Source: Methanomicrobiales archaeon (lineage in GTDB: Archaea > Halobacteriota > Syntropharchaeia > Alkanophagales > Methanospirareceae). Taken from it: a stretch of 6,097 nucleotides of DNA. Each line of letters opens with the position of its first letter. Within the stretch, counting starts at the first letter, position 1. A model generated the notes under the pieces. It was given only the letters and a program-made list of their open reading frames with translations, was not told the DNA's origin and ran no database searches. Shown here piece by piece: positions 1-5,231 of the stretch. Both the position numbers and the translations under genes were made by a program. The DNA is taken from positions 1 through 6,097 of the forward strand of contig QEXZ01000100.1 of the NCBI GenBank assembly GCA_003160755.1, given 5' to 3'.

Positions 1-257
1 ACCAGCGATTCGGCTTCGAACATAAAAATCATTTCGTCCAGCCAATCAAACATCAAGCTGTAGAGGTCTTCAGATTTTATCTCTATTTCTCGCTCCCACT
101 CTTCCTCTTCTTCTATCTCGTCTACATCTGTCATGAAGCTGTAAGTTGCGATAGCGGCATTAGCAAATAGTTCCTCCAGCGTATCGCCATACGCTTCGAA
201 TCCCACGTCCGAGGGATGCTCGATATAGACATATTTTGTCTTTCCCTTTCTTTCCAT
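1..257 (-). CDS. Archease (RtcB RNA ligase cofactor), N-terminal part, cut by the left edge
   Basis: Eighty-five codons are visible, starting at an ATG whose first base is 257; the remaining C-terminal third or so of a family that is usually about 140 residues lies beyond base 1. The protein begins MERKGKTKYVYIEHPSDVGF and continues EAYGDTLEELFANAA, matching the archease start (Y-x-E-H-x-x-D-[VI]-G-x-x-x-[YG]-G-x-[TS]-L-E-E). Asp17 occupies the place of a conserved metal-binding Asp. Residues 62-85 (SEDLYSLMFDWLDEM onward) match the second conserved helix, which normally reads LL-x-x-[WF]-L-x-E-L. An acidic run at 49-54 fits the very acidic nature of the family. By family knowledge, archease is a cytoplasmic protein that helps guanylylation and multiple turnover of the tRNA-splicing ligase RtcB. 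No rtcB gene is visible here. The gene is transcribed divergently from the membrane protein at 325. The HPSD in place of the common HTAD is a mild variation. Confidence 0.9.
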   Translation of the reverse strand, partial: MERKGKTKYVYIEHPSDVGFEAYGDTLEELFANAAIATYSFMTDVDEIEEEEEWEREIEIKSEDLYSLMFDWLDEMIFMFEAESL

Positions 258-293
258 CTTCTCTTTGCCTATATTATGGAGACACAGCCGATA

Positions 294-303
294 TATTTAA
301 ATA
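294..303. promoter_or_regulatory. Palindromic archaeal TATA box between divergent genes
   Basis: TATTTAAATA is a perfect 10-bp palindrome in the 67-bp gap between archease and the membrane protein. Its centre lies about 26 bp before the ATG at 325, the right distance for leaderless transcription of the plus-strand gene. It lies about 41 bp before the archease ATG at 257, which would give a leader of about 15 nt. On the minus strand the box is preceded by the purine-rich CAAAAGGC, a better BRE-like element than the plus-strand flank, so the archease direction may be favoured. A second TATTTAA copy at 316-322 lies 22 bp downstream. The positions are seen directly; the promoter function is inferred. 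Confidence 0.55.
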
Positions 304-324
304 GCCTTTTGCCAATATTTAAGT

Positions 325-1896
325 ATGCGAGCAACAAAAGAGGACAATAATAAATTCAGGGAGAATAAGACAAAGAAAGGATTAGTAATTGTTTTAGGCT
401 TCATCTTTCTTGCGTGCTTAATTTGGATTAGCAGACCGTTGTGGCATTGGTTCTTCATGTTTACATATAGGAATCCCGCCTTTTGGGTGCCTTTACTTCT
501 AATTGGAATAATCTATGTTATTTACACCTTTTACAGTTACAGTAAGAGCAAGAAAAAGAGCTCAACTACCTATACCAAAGACTCAGAAATGGCGGTTGTT
601 GCCCCTGCTATCATTACAATACTAATCATTGGCTGGGCGATATTGGGTCCCTTTCAAGCGATGTACCCTCAATGTTATTTAGCGCAGCATTTAGACGCAA
701 AAGAGATAACAGAACTGCCAGACATGGACCCTTCAGTGGTCAGGATCATGCCCCAATTCGTGGCTGAGAGATATGCACGTGATGCACTACAATATCCCAG
801 GTTCAAGCTTGGAACGGCAGACATCGCATTTGTGGCTAAAAAGCCTTGTTGGGTCTTTCCGCTCATTCCTGATGGCTCGATAAATTTCTTCGTGCTTAAG
901 GACAAAGGAGCGGCGTATGTGGATATGAACACATCACGCAAGAGCACACATATTGTCGAAAAGGATATGGAGATAGGGCCTGGAATGGGTGTTAGAGACT
1001 GGTATAAATGGAAACTATACAAAGAAAGATATTGGGTAGATTATGAAGACCCGTATTTTGTCCCGGTGAACGGGGAGTTACATATAGCAGTGCCAATTGT
1101 TTCTTACGAGTATCACTGGAGATTTCCCACGCTATATACAGTACCAAGGTGGGCAGGAACTGCCTTGATTAATTCAGAAGGTGAAATCGAGTTTTTAACT
1201 CCGGAGGATGTTTTGGAACATCCAGTTCTGAAGGAACAGAAGTTATATCCTGAGCGCCTGACCAGATATTATATCAATAGCTTTAGATACGTTCATGGAA
1301 TCGTTAACAAATTATTCTATCATCATGAGCAGTTAGAGATAGCGGAAGTACCGGGACAACAAAACGAACAGCCTTTTTTGGTGGCTACAAAAGAAGCCAA
1401 TGGGTCTGGGATGAAATGGTTCATTGCTTGTGAACCTTATGGTGCGGCACATGGAATCTATAAAATCTTCTTGATAGATGCAAGGACAGGAGAAATCAGC
1501 TTTAACGAGCAACCAAAAGCCGAAGCATTGATAGGACCTGTTAAAGCATGCGATTATGTGAGAAAGGCAAATCCGATCGTAGATTGGAATAGGATGATTC
1601 CGGTTGAACCCATTCCAGTGGTATCAAATGGGAAACTGTATTGGGAAGTGAGAGTAATTCCAAATGATGGTTCTGGTATCGCTTATACGACTTTTGTTGA
1701 ATCTGAAACATCGGATGTGACAGAATTGCATACAGATAAAGCGATTGTAGAGTTTATAGCGGGGAAATACGTTGAGGAAGAAGCCGAAAGAAGAAAGGAA
1801 GGGGGAGAGGAAATCACGGTGGAAGAGATAATAGATGAGATTAAAAGATTATTGGGTGAGTTGGAAAGGAAGATTGGAGAAGATAAAAGCTGGTAA
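325..1896 (+). CDS. Unknown membrane-anchored extracytoplasmic protein with repeated PepSY-like beta units
   Basis: I do not recognise a named family, and the function is unknown. Three hydrophobic segments lie at residues about 20-38, 52-71 and 90-111. Lysines at 15-18 and 75-78 predict an N-in topology with the large part (112-523) outside the membrane. That part seems to hold four similar units at about 165-211, 246-291, 352-393 and 432-468. Each has a W/I-rich strand often following an N-G turn (NGELHIAVPIV, GMKWFIACEP, NGKLYWEVRVIP), then a G-x-x-x-hydrophobic strand ending in a turn (GTALINSEGEIEF, YKIFLIDARTGEISF, AYTTFVESETSDVTEL). This resembles PepSY-like folds, but that is an inference. 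Residues 482-520 form a highly charged, probably helical tail. Four cysteines lie in the exposed part (117, 175, 369, 409). The start at 325 is supported by the TATA box 26 bp upstream; no Shine-Dalgarno site precedes it. It is a single-gene unit with a T-tract after the stop. Confidence 0.88.
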   Translation: MRATKEDNNKFRENKTKKGLVIVLGFIFLACLIWISRPLWHWFFMFTYRNPAFWVPLLLIGIIYVIYTFYSYSKSKKKSSTTYTKDSEMAVVAPAIITILIIGWAILGPFQAMYPQCYLAQHLDAKEITELPDMDPSVVRIMPQFVAERYARDALQYPRFKLGTADIAFVAKKPCWVFPLIPDGSINFFVLKDKGAAYVDMNTSRKSTHIVEKDMEIGPGMGVRDWYKWKLYKERYWVDYEDPYFVPVNGELHIAVPIVSYEYHWRFPTLYTVPRWAGTALINSEGEIEFLTPEDVLEHPVLKEQKLYPERLTRYYINSFRYVHGIVNKLFYHHEQLEIAEVPGQQNEQPFLVATKEANGSGMKWFIACEPYGAAHGIYKIFLIDARTGEISFNEQPKAEALIGPVKACDYVRKANPIVDWNRMIPVEPIPVVSNGKLYWEVRVIPNDGSGIAYTTFVESETSDVTELHTDKAIVEFIAGKYVEEEAERRKEGGEEITVEEIIDEIKRLLGELERKIGEDKSW

Positions 1897-1934
1897 GTGT
1901 TTAGTTCGTTTTATAACCACCGATTACACAACAC

Positions 1935-1946
1935 TTTTTCTTTTTT
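1935..1946 (+). terminator. T-rich terminator of the membrane-protein gene
   Basis: TTTTTCTTTTTT begins 39 nt after the stop codon of the plus-strand gene. Archaeal transcription often ends at such T-runs without a hairpin. The tract is seen directly; its role is inferred from position. Confidence 0.45.
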
Positions 1947-1956
1947 ACAAAAAACC

Positions 1957-1972
1957 CTTTTGCAAGCAAAAG
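1957..1972. repeat. Small perfect hairpin, 7-bp stem
   Basis: CTTTTGC (1957-1963) and GCAAAAG (1966-1972) form an inverted repeat around two bases, in practice a larger loop. It lies in the 160-bp convergent gap (1897-2056), just after the T-tract. It is the first of four short inverted repeats between here and 2111. The rest of the gap is A/T-rich with no coding potential that I can support. Confidence 0.5.
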
Positions 1973-2009
1973 CCTTTACGGAAAATTCGCTTCGCAGAAA
2001 ACCTGTGCT

Positions 2010-2025
2010 AAAAGAAAAACAAATA
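2010..2025 (-). terminator. T-rich terminator of panE
   Basis: Read on the minus strand this is TATTTGTTTTTCTTTT, beginning about 32 nt after the panE stop codon. It is the counterpart of the plus-strand T-tract, as expected for two convergent genes. A 7-bp hairpin (2051-2067) sits over the stop codon just before it, so the pair could work together. Confidence 0.4.
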
Positions 2026-2050
2026 AGTTCTTTTGGTAAAGCTTTTCTAT

Positions 2051-2067
2051 AAGCCCTTACAGGGCTT
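2051..2067. repeat. Hairpin over the panE stop codon
   Basis: AAGCCCT (2051-2057), spacer TAC, then AGGGCTT (2061-2067): a perfect 7-bp inverted repeat. Read on the minus strand it covers the last three panE codons and the TAA stop. It could be part of a terminator or of an interspersed repeat. Confidence 0.55.
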
Positions 2068-3055
2068 GCGGGGTGGTGGGGTGGAACCCCACATAAGAAA
2101 AGGTTTCTTGTGAAATCTTGTGGTTTTTTGGTGACTCCAGAAACTTTATCTCCCTGACGATGGTCTCGTTTACCGGCGTAGGGATGTTATGTTTTTTACC
2201 CAACGCTACAAAAACACCGTTTAAGAAATCTATTTCGGTCTTTTTACCTCTTTTTATGTCATTAAGCATTGAAGAGTGATGCTTCTCGGTCGGAGGTATC
2301 TGTTCACGCCGTAGATAATCCAGGTACTCTTCCGCACTATTCCAGAACAGTTCGACTCCCTCCGCCTTCGCGACTTCAAAAGCTTCGTGAATTAAATCTT
2401 CGATAACCGCAAAAGAATGAGGGTCCGTGAGTTTGCCGTACTCAACCCGGAAAATCGCACTCAGGGGATTCAACGCTGCGCTGTACAATGCTTTAGCCCA
2501 AATATGCATCTGGATATTATCCACGGCATCTGAAGGCATTCCCGCATCGTTGAATATCGCAACGATTTTTCTTGACCTCGGAGTGATTTTGTTGTTGAGT
2601 TCGCCGATTTTTGTCGTATCCGCAGAAACGGTTACTTCTACTTCTCCAGGTTTTGGCATCTCAAATCCCGTTATGACCGTCCCACCCATTGTGCGTTCTT
2701 TCCCAACGTACCGTGCTATGATTTCCTCGTTCCCGATGCCGTTCTGCAAGCTAATAACTACGGAATTATCAGCGATAAGTGGTTGTAATTCTTGCATTGT
2801 ATTTTCTGTATCAAACGATTTTGTGGTTAACAGGACCACGTCAGTGTCGGGTTCACAATTTGCGTTTAGTTCTGACGTTGCCACCATATTTTTTATTACG
2901 TGCGAGCCCCAGATTCCCGATATTCTGAGCCCGTGTTCTCTTATGGGTTTCATGTGCTTTTCTCTGCCGATGAGTGTAACGTCATGCCCAGCATCGGCTA
3001 ACATACCGCCAAATGCAGTTCCTAATGCTCCTGCACCCATTATGAGGAATTTCAT
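2057..3055 (-). CDS. panE: 2-dehydropantoate 2-reductase (ketopantoate reductase)
   Basis: This cytoplasmic enzyme reduces ketopantoate to pantoate with NADPH, a step towards pantothenate/phosphopantothenate and coenzyme A. Residues 1-30 form the Rossmann start, with GAGALG at 7-12, and Arg31 after the second strand suits NADPH. Further family motifs are LTTKS (Lys79), LQNGIG (Asn105), the catalytic lysine region IWAKALYSAALNPLSA (Lys188, Asn196), SSML (261-264) and KTEIDFLNG with Glu274. These correspond to the active-site Lys, Asn, Ser and Glu of the E. coli enzyme. At 332 residues it is longer than the usual 300-310; the excess is a tail after about residue 312 ending GFHPTTPQAL, encoded by hairpin-rich DNA. 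The ATG at 3055 gives the expected family N-terminus. It is transcribed alone, divergent from the ABC operon with a 45-bp gap. No other coenzyme A gene is nearby. Confidence 0.95.
   Translation of the reverse strand: MKFLIMGAGALGTAFGGMLADAGHDVTLIGREKHMKPIREHGLRISGIWGSHVIKNMVATSELNANCEPDTDVVLLTTKSFDTENTMQELQPLIADNSVVISLQNGIGNEEIIARYVGKERTMGGTVITGFEMPKPGEVEVTVSADTTKIGELNNKITPRSRKIVAIFNDAGMPSDAVDNIQMHIWAKALYSAALNPLSAIFRVEYGKLTDPHSFAVIEDLIHEAFEVAKAEGVELFWNSAEEYLDYLRREQIPPTEKHHSSMLNDIKRGKKTEIDFLNGVFVALGKKHNIPTPVNETIVREIKFLESPKNHKISQETFSYVGFHPTTPQAL
2076..2111. repeat. Two adjacent hairpins within the panE 3' end
   Basis: GTGGGGT (2076-2082), spacer GGA, then ACCCCAC (2086-2092) forms a perfect 7-bp stem. 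Directly beside it AAGAAA (2095-2100), spacer AGG, then TTTCTT (2104-2109) forms a 6-bp stem, extended by one G-U wobble and an A-T pair to 2093-2111. Both lie inside the panE reading frame and encode about residues 315-327, the part of the protein that family members usually lack. Confidence 0.5.
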
Positions 3056-3070
3056 TGTATCACAACTAAC

Positions 3071-3078
3071 TATATTTA
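3071..3078 (+). promoter_or_regulatory. TATA box of the ABC exporter operon
   Basis: TATATTTA is centred about 26 bp before the ATG at 3101. With no Shine-Dalgarno site before that ATG, this suggests leaderless transcription, as at 325. The function is inferred from spacing. Confidence 0.5.
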
Positions 3079-3084
3079 CATGAC

Positions 3085-3092
3085 GTTATAAT
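3085..3092 (-). promoter_or_regulatory. Possible TATA box of panE
   Basis: On the minus strand this reads ATTATAAC, centred about 33 bp before the panE ATG at 3055. That would place the transcript start about 6-8 nt before the ATG. It is a weaker match than the plus-strand box. The two boxes lie side by side in a 45-bp gap, so the two promoters must overlap. Confidence 0.35.
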
Positions 3093-3100
3093 TCTGTATA

Positions 3101-3991
3101 ATGGGAACGAAAGAAAAAATTTTGGACGTGAAGAATCTGACGAAAAGCTTCGATGCAAAAATCGTTCTCAACGACCTCAGTTTTGACTTAGAAAAGGGGG
3201 AGATTTTTGGATTGCTCGGACCGAACGGTGCGGGAAAGACAACGATGATCAGGATAATTCTCGACATCATAAGAGCGGACCACGGAGAGATAAAGATATT
3301 CGGCGAAGAATTTGATGAGAGTCTCAAAGAGAGAATCGGTTATCTTCCCGAAGAGAGAGGATTATACCAAAAAATAACGGTTCTCGAATGTTTGAGGTAT
3401 TTTGCGGAACTTAAAAACGTAAAAAAATCCGAGGATAAGATAGATTTTTGGCTCGATAAAGTCGGTCTCCGCGATTATAAAAAGAAGAAGATAGAGGGAT
3501 TGAGCAAAGGGATGCAACAAAAAATTCAACTCGTTGCTGCGTTCATTCACAACCCGGAACTCTTAATTTTAGATGAACCTTTTTCCGGGCTCGACCCCAT
3601 AAATACAAAGCTGGCGAAAGACATTCTGCTTGATTTGAAGCGTGAGGGAAAGACGATAATCTTGAGTACGCATCAGATGGATCAAGTTGAGAGAACGTGC
3701 GACCGAATTCTGATGATTAATCGGGGTAAAAGAGTTCTTTACGGGTCGCTCGATGAAATAAAAAGTCATTACAAAGAATCCTTAGTTGTGGAATACGAAG
3801 GAGACCTGAGGCGTGTTGAAGGAGTAAAAAAGATAGACGATTACGGAAAATATGCAGAATTGAGTTTGGAAGAGGATACAAACCAGCAGGAGGTTCTTAA
3901 AAGGTTAATCGAGATTGTAGGGGTCAGAAGATTTGAGATGAAGGCACCTTCTTTGAATGAGATATTTATCGAGGTGGTAGAAAATGCGTAA
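3101..3991 (+). CDS. ABC transporter ATP-binding protein, NatA/ABC-2 exporter type
   Basis: This cytoplasmic ATPase subunit powers the permease encoded next to it. All nucleotide-binding motifs are intact: Walker A GPNGAGKTT (40-48), the signature LSKGMQQKIQ (134-143), Walker B LLILDEP (154-160) with catalytic Glu159, the D-loop SGLDP (162-166) and the H-loop His191 in STHQMDQVE. The Q-loop region reads YLPEERGLY (81-89), with Glu where many ABC proteins have Gln; this is usual in the NatA/YhaQ-like branch. After about residue 225 comes a C-terminal domain of the DUF4162 kind, ending PSLNEIFIEVVENA, typical of the branch. The length of 296 residues is normal. The ATG at 3101 has a TATA box at the right distance. 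The stop overlaps the permease start by 8 nt, so the two are translationally coupled. The substrate cannot be told; Na+, drugs, peptides or lipids are all known in the wider family. Confidence 0.95.
   Translation: MGTKEKILDVKNLTKSFDAKIVLNDLSFDLEKGEIFGLLGPNGAGKTTMIRIILDIIRADHGEIKIFGEEFDESLKERIGYLPEERGLYQKITVLECLRYFAELKNVKKSEDKIDFWLDKVGLRDYKKKKIEGLSKGMQQKIQLVAAFIHNPELLILDEPFSGLDPINTKLAKDILLDLKREGKTIILSTHQMDQVERTCDRILMINRGKRVLYGSLDEIKSHYKESLVVEYEGDLRRVEGVKKIDDYGKYAELSLEEDTNQQEVLKRLIEIVGVRRFEMKAPSLNEIFIEVVENA
3971..3976 (+). promoter_or_regulatory. Shine-Dalgarno site of the permease gene
   Basis: GAGGTG ends 7 nt before the ATG at 3984 and matches the archaeal 16S rRNA 3' end (complement of GGAGGTGATC). 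It lies inside the ATPase coding region and fixes the permease start. It is the clearest ribosome-binding site in the window, and it belongs to the only internal operon gene. Confidence 0.7.
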
Positions 3992-5162
3992 AACGTTCAT
4001 CGTTGCGAAACATGAGTTCCTGGCAACGGTAAAGACAAAAGGTTTTATTTTCAGCATGATCTTGCCGTTATTAATCCTTCTATTGATGGTGTTTGCGATG
4101 GGATTCATTCCGCAAACGATTTCTGAAACAGAAACACCGCAAAATATCGGGTTCGTGGATGAGACGGGAACGCTACAAACGAGCGATAATTTTATCAAAT
4201 TTGGAGACGTCGGGAATGCGAAGAAAGCTCTGTTGGAGAACGAGATAAACTCCTTTTTCGTTCTTCCAGCGAATTATCTTGAAACCGGGAAAATTTCTGT
4301 GTATTTAAAGGGAGGATTCTTCAGTTCTCGTCCAACCAGTTCGATAGAGGCATTTTTGATGGACAATCTTCTCCGGGAGTCGGACTTAGACGAAACCTTG
4401 AAAGAACGAATTAAAGAGCCCGCAAATGAAGAGGTCATTACGCTGAATGAAAAGGGCGAGGTTGAAGAAAAGAGTGGCGTTGGATTTCTCATACCTTACG
4501 TAATCGCATTTGTCCTGGTGTTCGCTATAATGTCTTCTTCCGGGTATTTGATGCAGGGAATCGTGGCAGAAAAGGAAAATAAGACCGTGGAGCTTTTGCT
4601 CTCCTCTATGTCTGCAAACGAACTGCTCAGCGGTAAAATTTTAGGGTTTGGCTCTGCGGGACTCCTGCAAGTTTTAGTTTGGATTTGTTCAGGAGGATTA
4701 ATACTCTTTTTAACACCGTTCGCCTCGTTATTTCAAGGAATTCAAATCTCGTGGATTTTGATTCTTGCAATTGTCTATTTTATTCTGGGCTATCTCTTGT
4801 TCGCCGGCTCAATGGCTTGCGTTGCGGCGACTGCAAGCACTGTAAGAGACGCACAACAGGGTGCGGGGATATTTACGATGTTGGGTATCTTGCCGATGCT
4901 ACTGCTCTCCATCATCGTTAAGGCACCAAATTCGGTCATCGCAAAGGTTCTGACGTACGTGCCCTACACCACTTCTGTAACAACATTGATGCGAATTGCA
5001 CTGGTTGAGGTTCCGATTTACGAGCTCGTGGTGAGCCTCTCAATACTTGTGATTTCCGTTCTCATAATGATCAAGCTTTCCGCGAAAATATTCAGAACCG
5101 GAATCTTAATGTATGGGAAGAAGATGAAGATTAAAGATATTTTCGGGTATCTCCGGGAATGA
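3984..5162 (+). CDS. ABC-2 type exporter permease, NatB/YhaP-like
   Basis: This is the membrane subunit that pairs with the ATPase just upstream. The 392 residues follow the ABC-2 membrane family layout: a short cytoplasmic start (MRKTFIVAKHEFLATVKTKG), a first membrane helix at about 21-42, an exposed domain at about 43-167, then five further helices at about 168-188, 222-246, 256-279, 295-312 and 345-366. The coupling segment EKENKTVELLLSS (196-208) is a hallmark of the family and contacts the ATPase. The C-terminus (RTGILMYGKKMKIKDIF, then GYLRE) is also typical. The start is set by the Shine-Dalgarno site at 3971-3976 and the ATGCGTAA overlap with the ATPase stop. As with NatAB, two such subunits and two ATPases would make the exporter; a homodimeric permease is inferred because only one permease gene is present. 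The substrate is unknown. No strong terminator is visible in the 69 bp after the stop. Confidence 0.93.
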   Translation: MRKTFIVAKHEFLATVKTKGFIFSMILPLLILLLMVFAMGFIPQTISETETPQNIGFVDETGTLQTSDNFIKFGDVGNAKKALLENEINSFFVLPANYLETGKISVYLKGGFFSSRPTSSIEAFLMDNLLRESDLDETLKERIKEPANEEVITLNEKGEVEEKSGVGFLIPYVIAFVLVFAIMSSSGYLMQGIVAEKENKTVELLLSSMSANELLSGKILGFGSAGLLQVLVWICSGGLILFLTPFASLFQGIQISWILILAIVYFILGYLLFAGSMACVAATASTVRDAQQGAGIFTMLGILPMLLLSIIVKAPNSVIAKVLTYVPYTTSVTTLMRIALVEVPIYELVVSLSILVISVLIMIKLSAKIFRTGILMYGKKMKIKDIFGYLRE

Positions 5163-5231
5163 AAAATCATGAACGGTGTGCATCTTGTCTTTGGACAGAA
5201 TAAAATCAATTACAGAATTCTTGATGCTCCC

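Noticed and set aside
675..1022. Open frame of 115 codons on the minus strand
   Set aside because: It is antisense to the membrane-protein gene, with no recognisable domain and no promoter or ribosome-binding site.
2070..2084. G-rich run GGGGTGGTGGGGTGG that could form a two-layer G-quadruplex
   Set aside because: Only two-G layers are possible across the whole run, and the same bases take part in a perfect 7-bp hairpin that explains the pattern more simply.
2427..3083. Open frame of 218 codons on the plus strand
   Set aside because: It is fully antisense to panE over conserved motifs, and its Ser/Pro/Ile-rich composition is typical of a shadow frame.
3340..3367. Glu in place of the Q-loop Gln in the ABC ATPase (YLPEERGLY)
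   Set aside because: It looks like a lost key residue, but this is the normal sequence in the NatA/YhaQ-like branch, so it is not evidence of an inactive ATPase.
5211..5222. AGAATTCT palindrome between the permease and M20 genes
   Set aside because: An 8-bp palindrome is expected by chance and has no flanking T-run or symmetric extension that would make it a terminator or operator.
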